Notes: generated by a model from the letters alone, not told the origin. Shown: positions 49,817 to 59,020, counted from the stretch's first letter. The stretch is 64,000 nt of DNA from Marinococcus luteus (GCF_900106595.1 NZ_FNNC01000004.1:148305-212304); one strand, 5' to 3'. Numbers and translations are program-made.

Positions 49817-50203
49817 ATGGAAATGGAAGAAGAAACAAATAAACCGGCTGCCTTCGGATATGAATTACTTCGGAAAAATGTTCTTCCTGATATTTTAGGC
49901 TCTGATGAGCATGCGATATTATACTGGGCCGGCAAACAGCTCGCCCGACGCTATCCATGCAGTGCCCCCGCAGAGGTCGCTGATTTTTTCCGTGATGCCG
50001 GCTGGGGAGAGATTGTATGGAAAAAAGAAAGAAAAAAAGACGTCATTGCTGAACTGTCTGTTTACGAAAAAGAAAATTCGTTCACGAAAGCTTTAGAAGG
50101 CGGTTTTTTGGCAGAGCAGTGGTCACAGATGAAGGATACATACGCGGAAACTTACATAGAAGAAAAGAAAAAATCCACGACTATGCATATTAAATGGGAG
50201 TAA
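49817..50203 (+). CDS. yslB: YslB-like DUF2507 protein
   Basis: Small cytosolic protein, 128 residues, related to YslB of B. subtilis by FGYELLRKNVLPDILG, ILYWAGKQLARRYP, VADFFRDAGWG and the C-terminal TTMHIKWE. Relatives belong to a family distantly like V4R domains; the function is not established. The frame is open from 49802, but a start point predicted near 49803 makes the ATG at 49817 (or the one at 49823) the likely start. This is the only plus-strand gene in the window, convergent with uvrC and divergent from the potassium transporter. Confidence 0.8.
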   Translation: MEMEEETNKPAAFGYELLRKNVLPDILGSDEHAILYWAGKQLARRYPCSAPAEVADFFRDAGWGEIVWKKERKKDVIAELSVYEKENSFTKALEGGFLAEQWSQMKDTYAETYIEEKKKSTTMHIKWE

Positions 50204-50223
50204 CCTGCACCAGACCACATAGC

Positions 50224-50257
50224 AAAACGTTCGCTGAGGCTACTCAGCGAACGTTTT
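50224..50257. terminator. Bidirectional terminator between yslB and uvrC
   Basis: AACGTTCGCTGAG/CTCAGCGAACGTT, a perfect 13-bp stem (50226-50238 with 50243-50255), with T-runs on both strands. It serves the convergent yslB and uvrC. Confidence 0.93.
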
Positions 50258-50258
50258 T

Positions 50259-52046
50259 TTACTTCGAAAGTGTTGAATCTTCCTCCAGCTTTTTCATCAG
50301 CTCCGTAATAACATCATCCGGGAGCGAAAGCTGTTTAAAATCCTCAAAGGATGCTTCCTTCATTTTTTTCACGGAACCAAAATGCTTTAAAAGCATCTGC
50401 TTGCGCTTCTGTCCAATCCCATTGATATCGTCCAGAAGAGAGGAAAACATCGTTTTTCCGCGCGTCTGGCGGTGAAAGGTAATTGCAAAACGGTGCACTT
50501 CATCCTGGACACGCTGCAGCAGGTAAAAGGCGGAGCTGTGCCGCTCAAGAGGAACTCTGACGGCTTCTTCTCCCATTAAGAGCTCCGAAGTGCGGTGCTT
50601 ATCGTCTTTGGCAAGTCCCGCTACCGGAATATTTAAGCCAAGTTCATCCTCGATAACGCTGACGGCCGCACTCAACTGGCCTTTCCCGCCATCAATAAGA
50701 ATCAGATCCGGCAGCGCCGCTTCGTCTTTTAAGAGCCGGATGTACCTTCTGCGCACAACCTCACGCATGGACGCATAGTCATCCGGGCCCTTTACATCCC
50801 GGACCTTATACTTTCTATATCCTTTTTTCCAGGGCTTGCCGTCCACAAAAGTAACCATTGCCGCCACCGGATCTGTCCCCTGGATATTCGAGTTGTCGAA
50901 AGCCTCCATACGGTAAGGAGTATCAATGCCCATCGCTTCACCCAGCTGTTCCACCGCTTTTATCGTCCGTTCTTCATCCCGTTCAATCAATGCAAAGCGA
51001 TCGCTGAGCGCCTGCCGGGCATTTTTTTCTGCCAGATCAAGCAGCTCCCTTTTTTGGCCGCGCTTTGGCTGCTGAACCCGCACGTTTACAAACTGTTCAG
51101 CCATGGACGCATCCACTGAGCCCGGAATAAATATTTCCGATGGCTTCATATGCTGTTCCTGCATGTAGAACTGGCCTAAGAAAGTAAGAAAATCCTCCTC
51201 CGGCTCCTGATACATTGGGAAAAGGGAAACGTCTCTTTCAATCAATTTCCCCTGCCTGACAAAGAATACCTGCACACACATCCAGCCTTTGTCATAGCTG
51301 TAGGCAAAGACATCACGGTTCACCTGATCCTTCACAGACATTTTCTGTTTTTCCATCACGGAATCAATATGCTGTATTTGATCCCTTAGTTCTTTGGCAC
51401 GTTCAAATTCCAGCTGTTCAGAAGCAGTTTCCATTTTAGTTTGAAGCTCCGCCCGGATTTCATGGTGGCCGTTGCTTAAAAACCGTGCAATCTGCTGAAT
51501 CATGTCGTCGTACTGATCTTTCGTCACCGTAAATTCACACGGGGCCAGACACTGGCCGATATGGTAATACAAACAGACCCGGTCAGGCATCGTCCGGCAT
51601 TTACGCAGCGGGTATAATTGATCAAGCAGCTTCTTCGTTTCATTGGCCGCTCCGGCGTTCGGGTACGGGCCGAAGTATTTCCCGCCATCCTTTTTAATTT
51701 TTCTCGTAATAATCAGACGGGGATGCTCTTCATTGGTGATTTTAATATACGGGTAGGATTTATCATCTTTAAGAAGCACGTTGTATTTTGGTTCGTACTT
51801 TTTAATCAAATTCATTTCAAGGATTAATGCTTCCAGGTTGGAAGACGTCATAATATATTCAAAATCAGTAATTTCCATTACGAGCCGCTGGGTTTTCCCG
51901 TCGTGAGACCCTGTAAAATAGGACCTCACTCGATTTTTCAATACCTTTGCCTTGCCTACATATATAACGGTGCCATGTTTATTTTTCATTAAATAGCAGC
52001 CAGGCTGATCCGGCAGAATAGCCAGTTTTTCTTTTAATTGAGTCAT
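50259..52046 (-). CDS. uvrC: UvrABC excinuclease subunit C
   Basis: Makes both incisions in nucleotide excision repair; 595 residues. The start is ATG at 52044-52046, eight bases after GAGGGG. The GIY-YIG domain ([26 protein letters not shown]) is at 15-90. The UVR motif lies near 200 ([20 protein letters not shown]). The RNase H-like second nuclease domain has [18 protein letters not shown] and [14 protein letters not shown]. The C-terminal helix-hairpin-helix has [21 protein letters not shown] see no SOS box. Confidence 0.97.
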   Translation of the reverse strand: MTQLKEKLAILPDQPGCYLMKNKHGTVIYVGKAKVLKNRVRSYFTGSHDGKTQRLVMEITDFEYIMTSSNLEALILEMNLIKKYEPKYNVLLKDDKSYPYIKITNEEHPRLIITRKIKKDGGKYFGPYPNAGAANETKKLLDQLYPLRKCRTMPDRVCLYYHIGQCLAPCEFTVTKDQYDDMIQQIARFLSNGHHEIRAELQTKMETASEQLEFERAKELRDQIQHIDSVMEKQKMSVKDQVNRDVFAYSYDKGWMCVQVFFVRQGKLIERDVSLFPMYQEPEEDFLTFLGQFYMQEQHMKPSEIFIPGSVDASMAEQFVNVRVQQPKRGQKRELLDLAEKNARQALSDRFALIERDEERTIKAVEQLGEAMGIDTPYRMEAFDNSNIQGTDPVAAMVTFVDGKPWKKGYRKYKVRDVKGPDDYASMREVVRRRYIRLLKDEAALPDLILIDGGKGQLSAAVSVIEDELGLNIPVAGLAKDDKHRTSELLMGEEAVRVPLERHSSAFYLLQRVQDEVHRFAITFHRQTRGKTMFSSLLDDINGIGQKRKQMLLKHFGSVKKMKEASFEDFKQLSLPDDVITELMKKLEEDSTLSK

Positions 52047-52110
52047 GTGCCCAACCCCTCTTGGCATGTAATATCTATGGTGTAACTTTTCTTTTTTAAA
52101 GAAGGAGAAA

Positions 52111-52142
52111 CAAAAAACTGCCGGCCCAGAGACCAGCAGTTT
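52111..52142 (-). terminator. Intrinsic terminator after trxA
   Basis: A 10-bp stem with one G-U (52115-52124 with 52133-52142), followed on the minus strand by TTTGTTTC. Confidence 0.88.
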
Positions 52143-52149
52143 CGTGTTT

Positions 52150-52464
52150 TTACAAATGTTTGTTCAAAAGTTCCACCAGTTGTTCCTTAGGCTGAAAGCC
52201 GACAACCTGCTCGACGACTTCGCCGTCTTTAAAAATCATTAGTGTTGGAATACTCATTACGCCGTATTTTCCGGCTGTTTCCTGGTTTTCATCAACATCC
52301 AATTTAGCAATTTTAATCTGCTCGCCCATTTCAGTGTCGATTTCTTCGAGCACTGGAGCGATCATTTTACAAGGCCCGCACCAGGGTGCCCAAAAATCTG
52401 CAAGTACTACTCCGTCGGACGTTTCACCTGCAAAGTTTTGGTCCGATACATTGACAATAGCCAT
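52150..52464 (-). CDS. trxA: Thioredoxin
   Basis: Dithiol oxidoreductase, 104 residues. The active site WCGPC has Cys29 and Cys32. The cis-proline loop is MSIPTLM, and the C-terminal [16 protein letters not shown] is typical. It has its own terminator, and an extended -10 element stands upstream. The etfBA genes that precede it in B. subtilis are absent. Confidence 0.98.
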   Translation of the reverse strand: MAIVNVSDQNFAGETSDGVVLADFWAPWCGPCKMIAPVLEEIDTEMGEQIKIAKLDVDENQETAGKYGVMSIPTLMIFKDGEVVEQVVGFQPKEQLVELLNKHL

Positions 52465-52510
52465 GAATGGTTCCTCCTTTATATCTCTATCTTTGCATTT
52501 ATTCTTCGTT

Positions 52511-52519
52511 ATTATAGCA
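52511..52519 (-). promoter_or_regulatory. Extended -10 promoter of trxA
   Basis: TGC followed by TATAAT on the minus strand, about 46 bases before the ATG. The -35 at 17 bp (TAGCCA) is poor. Confidence 0.55.
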
Positions 52520-52576
52520 TTCCCGTGCTTTACTGGCTAACGTTTAGCTTAAACTTTTTCAAAGACTCTGCCTAAT

Positions 52577-53167
52577 TTATACTTCCGTCTGCAGTGCCTG
52601 ATACACTATTTCTGCAAGCACCGGTCCCTGCGCTGCCAACGAGTAGCTCCCTTTTTCCATCACCCACGTAGTGATCGCCTCATTGAGTATGCCGACAAAA
52701 CAGATTCTTCCAATTTCTGTGGAAAGCGAAGAAGAGAAGACCTGTTCCTCTTTTCCCCTGTTTACAATATCGATAACCGCCTGAAAAAATGGAAACAGTA
52801 TGCGCTGCATATTGTCATGAATCTCACCCTTTGTCTGCAAAAGTTCAAAGTGGGCAAGCGTAGCGAGCTCCGGCCGGCTTTCCATGAAATCAAGCTGCAG
52901 CTGGGCCATATCAAACAGCTGCTCTTTAACAGAAACATCTTTTTGCATGATTATCTCGAGCTTCTGCATGAACTCCTGCATCTTTTCCTCAAAAATGGAA
53001 ATTAATATGTGCTCTTTATTATTAAAATACAAATAAATTGTTCCGTCTGCCACCTTTGCCTCTTTAGCAATATCCGATACCTTCGCCTGATGATAACCGT
53101 GTTCAGCAATTACCCTGGTCCCCGCCTCGAGAATCTGTGCATGTTTCCTGTTTGGATTTTTCCCCAT
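52577..53167 (-). CDS. fadR: TetR-family regulator, FadR (YsiA) type
   Basis: Repressor of the TetR family, 196 residues. The start is ATG at 53165-53167, nine bases after AAAGGGTGG. The N-terminal HTH reads AEHGYHQAKVSDIAKEAKVADGTIYLYFNNKEHIL, very close to B. subtilis FadR. The C-terminal segment AITTWVMEKGSYSL is likewise shared. FadR represses fatty-acid degradation genes and is relieved by long-chain acyl-CoA. Here its usual neighbours lcfA, fadB, etfB and etfA are missing, so its targets must be elsewhere or changed. Confidence 0.85.
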   Translation of the reverse strand: MGKNPNRKHAQILEAGTRVIAEHGYHQAKVSDIAKEAKVADGTIYLYFNNKEHILISIFEEKMQEFMQKLEIIMQKDVSVKEQLFDMAQLQLDFMESRPELATLAHFELLQTKGEIHDNMQRILFPFFQAVIDIVNRGKEEQVFSSSLSTEIGRICFVGILNEAITTWVMEKGSYSLAAQGPVLAEIVYQALQTEV

Positions 53168-53240
53168 ACATATCTGCCACCCTTTCAAACAAAACCATCC
53201 ATAATGCCGGTTTCTGTTTCACCCCACCGAAATAATGCCT

Positions 53241-53316
53241 TTAAAAACGCCTCACTCCCGTAACAGAGTAAGGCGTTTCCTTGCGTTTGGGTAATACTGG
53301 CACAGTATTTTAATTA
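53241..53316 (-). ncRNA. Candidate small RNA or attenuated leader upstream of fadR
   Basis: From a strong predicted start near 53316, the minus strand forms a perfect 7-bp hairpin AATACTG/CAGTATT (53293-53299 with 53303-53309). It then forms a 12-bp intrinsic terminator with one G-U pair (53246-53257 with 53266-53277) and TTTTT. No open reading frame fits. It is either a roughly 75-nt RNA or a leader that stops most transcripts before fadR, whose ATG is about 80 bases further on. No match to a known RNA family came to mind. Confidence 0.55.
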
Positions 53317-53322
53317 GTTATA

Positions 53323-53351
53323 AATGTACATAATCCGTAAAGGGATGTCAA
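53323..53351 (-). promoter_or_regulatory. Strong promoter with flanking AT-rich repeats
   Basis: -35 TTGACA (53346-53351), 17-bp spacer, -10 TACATT (53323-53328). TTAATTAGTT (near 53310) and the inverted AATTAACTAATT (near 53380) flank it and could be operators. No TGAATGA-type FadR box is visible. Confidence 0.8.
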
Positions 53352-53418
53352 CCACAATGCACATACATAGTCCTAATTAATTAACTAATTGTGGTTTTTA
53401 TATTACATTTTTTTCTAT

Positions 53419-53829
53419 TTAAATGATAATTCCAGCACCTATCACAAAAGATATCCCCACCGAGATAATAAAGGAAATGATTCCCACTGCACGGTTGTCT
53501 TTGCTGATTTCTTCATCCACCTTAAACATAGGAGTAAGAAATTCAAAAATCAGATAGCTTAAAATTAATAACACAAAACCAAAAAAACCCCATAGAAGCA
53601 TAAACAGAATGCCGTCGTTATGCATGATGGAATAATGGAGAATGTTGGAAACACCAAACAGTTTCCCGCCTGTCGCCAGAGCGACAGCGATATTTCCTTT
53701 CTTGATTTCTTCCCAGTTACGGTAAGGAGTAATAATTTCAAATATCCACAAAAAGATTACCAGGGAGAGCACAGCAACGCTGAAGTTGCCGGCTGTATTT
53801 ATAAAAGGATTATCCATCCACGCATCCAC
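53419..53829 (-). CDS. yshE: DUF350 membrane protein (YshE)
   Basis: Integral membrane protein with four hydrophobic segments, 136 residues; no catalytic motif is visible. The start is GTG at 53827-53829, five bases after GGAGGGG. It matches the YshE/DUF350 family by topology, by NWEEIKKGNIAVALATGGKLFG, and by place after mutS2. Function is unknown. Confidence 0.85.
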   Translation of the reverse strand: MDAWMDNPFINTAGNFSVAVLSLVIFLWIFEIITPYRNWEEIKKGNIAVALATGGKLFGVSNILHYSIMHNDGILFMLLWGFFGFVLLILSYLIFEFLTPMFKVDEEISKDNRAVGIISFIISVGISFVIGAGIII

Positions 53830-53843
53830 GTGCACCCCTCCGC

Positions 53844-56201
53844 TTACTTAAGTTCTGCCACCGTATTACCGATGCCGCCTTCATTCATCCCGCCATCCCT
53901 GGTTGCTTTTACGCTGGGATGGTTTTTCAAATATTCTTTTACGCCCTTGCGAAGAGCTCCGGTGCCTTTTCCGTGAATAATATGGACTTCCCGGTAACCG
54001 GCAAGCACTACTTCATCGAGGTATTTTTCAAGGCGCTGTACGGCGTCTTCGTACCTTTCACCTCGTAAATCCAGTTCAGGCTTCGCCGGGGCTGCTGTCG
54101 AAGTCGTGGCGACCTGCCGTTTAGGCTCTTTTGCGGGCTCTGATTTGAGCTTTTCCATTTCTTCGGGCTTCGCTGTCATTTTCATAATGCCAAGCTGCAC
54201 CTGAAATTCCTTGTCATTTACCTTTTCCACAATATGTCCGCGCTGCCCGAAGCGAAGCACCTTCACTTCATCCCCGACTTCAAAGGTACGTTCTTTCTGG
54301 GCTTTTTGTTTCACCTGTTTCTGTTTTTTAGTCATCGAAGGAGCCGCCTGTTCCATCTGCCTGCGGGCTTCGATCAGGCGGTGCTCTTTGATCTCCGCGC
54401 CTTCCTTCTGCATTTCCTTCAGCTCGGCAATAATTTCTTCCGCCTGGGCTTTCGCCTTATCGACTTCGCTTTTTGCTTTACCTTCCGCATTTGCAATAAT
54501 CTGATCCCGTTTTTGCAGCACTTCATTCCAGGCAGCGTTCAATTCCTGCCAGAGTCTGGATGCTTCCTGCCGAAGGTCGTCTGCCTCCTGCCAAGCTGAT
54601 TCTGTTTCTTTTCTTTGTTCATCCAGAGAAGCAATCATCGTTTCAACCTGCTTTGTATCTGTGCTCATTTCTTTTTCTGCATTAGAAATAATAGAATCCG
54701 GCAGCCCGATCTGTCTTGAAATAGCAAACGCGTTGCTTCGGCCCGGGACGCCTACAAGCAGCCGGTAGGTCGGCCTCAATGTTTCCACGTCAAATTCAAC
54801 ACTCGCATTCATTACCCCGTCGCGGTTGTACGCATACCCCTTCAGTTCACTGTAGTGCGTTGTAGCAATCAGCCTGCCCCCCGCTTCCTGGACATAGTCC
54901 AGAATGCTGACGGCAAGGGCAGATCCTTCCTCCGGATCCGTTCCGGCCCCTATCTCGTCAAACAGCACGAACGATTCGCTGTCCACCTGCTTGACAATAT
55001 CCACAATATTCGTCATGTGGGAAGAAAACGTACTTAAGCTCTGCTCGATCGACTGTTCATCTCCAATATCGGCAAACACTTTTGAAAATACAGCGGCTTC
55101 TGCTTCTTCTTCTGCGGGGACAAACAATCCTGACTGGGCCATGAGCGTCAGCAGACCGGCCGTTTTAAGTGTCACGGTTTTACCGCCAGTATTGGGACCG
55201 GTAATGACAAGCGTCCCAAACTCTTCTCCAAGCTCCAGGTCAAGCGGCACCATTTCTTCCGGGTCAATGAGCGGGTGCCGGGCCTCCATGAACCGGAATC
55301 TTCCTTCATTGTTCAGCTCCGGCTGCACGGCTTTCTGGTCTCTTGCGTAGTAGGCCTTGGCAAATGTGAAATCGAGCTCGGTGAGGGTGTTCATATTCAC
55401 CAGAATCTCTTCCCCGTCTTCCGCAATATACGAAGACAGCTCCTGGAGAATCCGTTCAATTTCCCGTTGTTCTTTCAGCCTTGCCTCTCTTAGTTCATTA
55501 TTCATCGAAACGACCGCCTGCGGCTCAATAAAAAGAGTAGCCCCTGTTGAAGACTGATCGTGGACAATACCGCCAAAAGATGAACGGTATTCCTGCTTCA
55601 CCGGCAGCACATACCGGTCATTACGTATCGTCACGATGGAATCAGACAGGCGTTTTTGCTGGTCCGGCGACCTCGTATACTGTTCAAGCTTCGAACGCAC
55701 TGACGATTCGAGGCTTCTTATCTGCTGCCGGAGTCCACGCAGGGCAGAGCTTGCGCTATCGAGCACTGCTCCGTTTTCATCTATACAATCACGGATCTGC
55801 TTTTCAATCTCCGGGAGCGCCACTATTCTCCGCACCAGCCCCTCAAGCAGCGGGAGATCGACCGTTTCCTCTGTCATATCCAGAATAAATGACCGTATCC
55901 GACGGCCGGCGTACAGCGTGTCCGAAACCTCTGTGAGCTCGCCGGCGTTTAGCATACCGCCGATTTGTGCCCGGCGCACGTGGGCATGGATCTGACGAAT
56001 GCCGCCGAGCGGCGCCTGTCCCCGGAGGCGGATCACTTTGGCCGCTTCCGCGGTAAAATTTTGTGCTTCCTTCGCTTCCCCGAGCTCCCGGTAGGGCTGC
56101 AGCTGTTCAATGCGCTCTTTGGCAAGAGTCGATCCGGCATGAGCCTGCAGCTGCTCTTTCATTTTTTCGTATTCCAGCACACGGAGTGTTCTATCATTCA
56201 A
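53844..56201 (-). CDS. mutS2: MutS2 (MutSB) ATPase with Smr domain
   Basis: MutS paralogue of 785 residues without the mismatch-recognition domain. Walker A GPNTGGKTVTLKTAG lies near 335 and Walker B FVLFDEIGAGTDPEEGSAL near 415. A long coiled coil spans 510-625 and the C-terminal Smr domain has LDLRGERYEDAV and HIIHGKGTGALRKGV. In Bacillus it splits collided ribosomes for quality control; a role in suppressing recombination is described in other bacteria. TTG start at 56199-56201, seven bases after AGAGGTG. Confidence 0.96.
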   Translation of the reverse strand: MNDRTLRVLEYEKMKEQLQAHAGSTLAKERIEQLQPYRELGEAKEAQNFTAEAAKVIRLRGQAPLGGIRQIHAHVRRAQIGGMLNAGELTEVSDTLYAGRRIRSFILDMTEETVDLPLLEGLVRRIVALPEIEKQIRDCIDENGAVLDSASSALRGLRQQIRSLESSVRSKLEQYTRSPDQQKRLSDSIVTIRNDRYVLPVKQEYRSSFGGIVHDQSSTGATLFIEPQAVVSMNNELREARLKEQREIERILQELSSYIAEDGEEILVNMNTLTELDFTFAKAYYARDQKAVQPELNNEGRFRFMEARHPLIDPEEMVPLDLELGEEFGTLVITGPNTGGKTVTLKTAGLLTLMAQSGLFVPAEEEAEAAVFSKVFADIGDEQSIEQSLSTFSSHMTNIVDIVKQVDSESFVLFDEIGAGTDPEEGSALAVSILDYVQEAGGRLIATTHYSELKGYAYNRDGVMNASVEFDVETLRPTYRLLVGVPGRSNAFAISRQIGLPDSIISNAEKEMSTDTKQVETMIASLDEQRKETESAWQEADDLRQEASRLWQELNAAWNEVLQKRDQIIANAEGKAKSEVDKAKAQAEEIIAELKEMQKEGAEIKEHRLIEARRQMEQAAPSMTKKQKQVKQKAQKERTFEVGDEVKVLRFGQRGHIVEKVNDKEFQVQLGIMKMTAKPEEMEKLKSEPAKEPKRQVATTSTAAPAKPELDLRGERYEDAVQRLEKYLDEVVLAGYREVHIIHGKGTGALRKGVKEYLKNHPSVKATRDGGMNEGGIGNTVAELK

Positions 56202-56224
56202 AAATGCTCACCTCTTTGGTTGTT

Positions 56225-57940
56225 CTATTGTTTCTTACGCTTCAGCCATTCTTTCAGCTGCTTCGCAGTCATCGTGTTTATGACCTGCTCCGGCTGCAGA
56301 AGTGCCTTTTTGGCAATGGATATACCAACGTCCATATGATCAAGCATGCCAGGATTATGGGCGTCCGTATTAATTGCAATACGAACATTATGCTCAGCGG
56401 CTTTTCTCAGCCAGTCGGCCGAAAGATCAAGGCGATTGGGATTGGCATTCAGCTCCAGAGCCGTATTTGTTTCGCCTGCCCGCTTCATCAGCCGGTCGAC
56501 ATCCACTTTGTATCCGTCCCGGCGTCCCAAAAGTCTTCCTGTCGGATGGGCAATAACATTTACTTCCGGGTGCTCCAGAGCCTGCTCCATCCGTTTCATA
56601 ATTTCTTTTTCGGTCTGCGAGAAGGAGGAATGGATGGAAGCAATCACAACGTCGAGCTCTTCAAGAACTTCATCCTCAATATCAAGCGTTCCGTCCGGCC
56701 GGATATCCATTTCAATACCGGCAAATATTTGAATATCTTTTTCTTTTTCTCTGACGTTTCGTATTTCTTCTATCTGCCTGCGGATTCTTTCTTCATCCAG
56801 TCCATGGGCAATGCGGAGGTATTTGGAATGGTCTGTGAGCGCCAGCCATTCATAGCCGTGCTTCTTCACTTCCTCCACCATCTCGCGAATGGAAAGAGAA
56901 CCGTCGCTCCACGTGGTGTGCATATGAAGATCACCGCGGATGTGTTTCTTTTCTATATATGGATACGGCTGCCGGAATTTATCCGTTTCATCTCTCCCCA
57001 GGCGTGCTTCGGGAGGAATAAAGTGCAGGCCAAAGTGGTCGTAAAATTCGGCTTCATTCTGAAACGTTGTCTTGCGTCCATTTTGATCTTCAATGCCGTA
57101 TTCACTTAATTTTTCATTTCGTTCCTTTGCCAGCTGGCGCATTTGTACATTATGATCTTTAGATCCGGTGAAATGGTGCAGAGTGCTCGCAAAATCTTCT
57201 TCCTCTACCAGGCGAATATCTACTTGAACGTTATATTCCCCTTTAATTTCAATGCTGACCTTGCTTGTACCGTCGTTAATAACCTTCGTTACTTCGGACA
57301 GTTCCACCAGCTGTTTGCGGACATTTTCTGCATTTTCCACACTCATAATATAATCCAGGTCCTTCACCGACTCTTCCACCCGGCGCAGGCTGCCCGCCCG
57401 TGCGTATCTTTGTACACCTTCCACTTGTTCAAGAGACGCTTCAAGCTTTTCGGCCATTTCCAGCATATAGGCAATCGGCAGCCGTTCCGGACGTTTGCCT
57501 TCTTCCGCAAGCGCTTCGAGTATTTTCTGCTCGGTTTTCGCTCCGAAGCCTTCGAGATTCTGCACTTCATGGGTTAAACACGCCTGTTCAAGCGAGTCCC
57601 GGTCCGTTATGTCGAGTTCCTGATATAGCTTCGACACTTTTTTCCCTCCGAGTCCGGGCAGCTTCAGCAGCGGAATCAATCCCTCCGGCACTTCTTCTGT
57701 CAGCGTCTGCATCAGTTCGGTTTCCCCGTTATTGTCCCGCCATTCTTTTATCAACGCAGCTGTGCCTTTACCGATGCCTTTTAAGCTGCCTGCATCTTCA
57801 ATTTCATTTAGTGAACGCTCATCATATTCAAGCGCCTGAGCCGCTTTACGGTAGGCAGAAATTTTAAATGGGTTCTCTCCCTTGATTTCCATATATACAG
57901 CGATTGTTTCCAAATGGCCGATCAGATCTTTTTTATTCAT
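56225..57940 (-). CDS. polX: DNA polymerase X with PHP domain (YshC)
   Basis: Family X repair polymerase, 571 residues. The start is ATG at 57938-57940, seven bases after GGAGGA. The N-terminal 8-kDa-like and helix-hairpin-helix segments (GIGKGTAALIKEW, LPGLGGKKVSKLYQ) are followed by the catalytic AGSLRRVEESVKDLDYIM near 185. The C-terminal PHP domain is DLHMHTTWSDGSLSIREMV, with ALTDHSKYL, VIASIHSSF, VIAHPTGR and NTDAHNPG. The PHP domain provides 3' to 5' exonuclease and related activities. It lies 23 bases upstream of mutS2. Confidence 0.96.
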   Translation of the reverse strand: MNKKDLIGHLETIAVYMEIKGENPFKISAYRKAAQALEYDERSLNEIEDAGSLKGIGKGTAALIKEWRDNNGETELMQTLTEEVPEGLIPLLKLPGLGGKKVSKLYQELDITDRDSLEQACLTHEVQNLEGFGAKTEQKILEALAEEGKRPERLPIAYMLEMAEKLEASLEQVEGVQRYARAGSLRRVEESVKDLDYIMSVENAENVRKQLVELSEVTKVINDGTSKVSIEIKGEYNVQVDIRLVEEEDFASTLHHFTGSKDHNVQMRQLAKERNEKLSEYGIEDQNGRKTTFQNEAEFYDHFGLHFIPPEARLGRDETDKFRQPYPYIEKKHIRGDLHMHTTWSDGSLSIREMVEEVKKHGYEWLALTDHSKYLRIAHGLDEERIRRQIEEIRNVREKEKDIQIFAGIEMDIRPDGTLDIEDEVLEELDVVIASIHSSFSQTEKEIMKRMEQALEHPEVNVIAHPTGRLLGRRDGYKVDVDRLMKRAGETNTALELNANPNRLDLSADWLRKAAEHNVRIAINTDAHNPGMLDHMDVGISIAKKALLQPEQVINTMTAKQLKEWLKRKKQ

Positions 57941-58044
57941 GCTATTCTCCTCCACATGTCAGCTTTAATCATGTTAGGCATTCTTTTTTGAGTATAACGG
58001 GAGTTAATAATTCTGTCTAAGCTCACGCCGCCGGGCTGAAGACA

Positions 58045-58079
58045 TAAAAACAGACTCCCCTGTGAAACGCAGGGAAGTC
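58045..58079 (-). terminator. Intrinsic terminator after cvpA
   Basis: A 10-bp stem with one G-U (58053-58062 with 58070-58079), followed by TGTTTTTATG on the minus strand. It overlaps the cvpA stop and separates zapA-cvpA from polX. Confidence 0.9.
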
Positions 58080-58656
58080 AGCCTTCATCCTCTATTGGGC
58101 CGTCCATGTTCCCAGGGTCTGCCGGCATGATTTGCTCGTACCAGCCGGAAAGCCATGGGGTTTCATGTAATATAAAGCTCGCGACTGCCGAATTGTTTAC
58201 TACCGGCTCAAGAGCCGGAAACGGCATCAGCATAGCTGCAGCCAGCACAACGAATAAAATCACGTACGCCTCCAGCACCCCAAGTACGCCACCAAGCCAG
58301 TAATTGATTGTTCTAAGCACCGGAAGCCTGGCAATGCCGCCTGCGGCTCCGGTTAAAAAGCCGGCGATGATGCGGGTGCCGATAAATAAAAGAAGAAAGG
58401 CGATCGAATAATAAAACAGGCTGCGGGTATCAAAAGCAGCCAGGAACGTCCCTTCCGCCTGCTGGCCGAATGGGTAGGGGATCCATTGTTCTAAAAACTG
58501 CGCCACTTCTTCATAGAATAAAAACGCAACAATAAACGCTGCCACCAGACTGACAAGGCGTAGCAGTTGAAGAACAAAGCCTCTTTGAAGCCCAGTAAAA
58601 AAGCTTCCGATTAAAATCACAACAAGCAGAACGTTTATTACTATTTCCATAGCCAT
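58078..58656 (-). CDS. yshB: CvpA-family membrane protein (YshB)
   Basis: Polytopic protein of 192 residues with four hydrophobic segments (about 4-22, 28-46, 77-98, 120-143) and a short extracytoplasmic or acidic C-terminus (DPGNMDGPIEDEG). The GLQRGFVLQLLRL and GGIARLPVLRTINYWLGGVLGVLEAYV segments are CvpA-like. Its ATG overlaps the zapA stop. Function in bacilli is not established. Confidence 0.9.
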   Translation of the reverse strand: MAMEIVINVLLVVILIGSFFTGLQRGFVLQLLRLVSLVAAFIVAFLFYEEVAQFLEQWIPYPFGQQAEGTFLAAFDTRSLFYYSIAFLLLFIGTRIIAGFLTGAAGGIARLPVLRTINYWLGGVLGVLEAYVILFVVLAAAMLMPFPALEPVVNNSAVASFILHETPWLSGWYEQIMPADPGNMDGPIEDEG

Positions 58657-58907
58657 TATCCTTCAGAATCTTTGTCCTTGTTTACTTCTTCTTTGAGTTT
58701 TATATAGTCATCTACTACGTTTAAAGCCGTCAATACCGCCAGGCGGGTCGTATCCAAATAAGGATTGTATGCTTTATACTCCTTCATTCGCTTATCTAAA
58801 TAATTGGCGACCTGATTAATATGCGAGGGTTGTTCATCACCGACAATCGTGTACTGCTGGCCGTATATTGTAACCGTAGTGCGTTTTTTACTTTGATCAT
58901 CAGCCAC
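58656..58907 (-). CDS. zapA: Cell-division protein ZapA
   Basis: FtsZ-bundling regulator, 83 residues. The N-terminal beta segment [17 protein letters not shown] and the following helix with [16 protein letters not shown] and [20 protein letters not shown] match ZapA (YshA). rnhC, normally between pheT and zapA, is missing. Confidence 0.95.
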   Translation of the reverse strand: MADDQSKKRTTVTIYGQQYTIVGDEQPSHINQVANYLDKRMKEYKAYNPYLDTTRLAVLTALNVVDDYIKLKEEVNKDKDSEG

Positions 58908-58942
58908 GTCTTCCGCCCCCTGTTCTTGAATGTGCCTTTTCT

Positions 58943-58974
58943 TTAATAGTAACAGATTCCTTAATAGTAACAGA
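58943..58974 (-). repeat. Tandem copy of an extended -10-like element before zapA
   Basis: TTAATAGTAACAGA occurs at 58943-58956 and again at 58961-58974, an 18-bp period. On the minus strand each copy reads TGTTACTAT, an extended -10-like element. It lies 36 bases upstream of the zapA start and may give two start points. Confidence 0.6.
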
Positions 58975-59020
58975 ATAAAAAGGCTCTGAATATCCTTCCC
59001 TGTACAGTACCTTTATTAAA

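Noticed and set aside
53189-53418. FadR autoregulatory operator upstream of fadR
   Set aside because: No TGAATGA-N4-TCATTCA-like dyad is present. The TTAATTAGTT repeats do not match the known FadR box.
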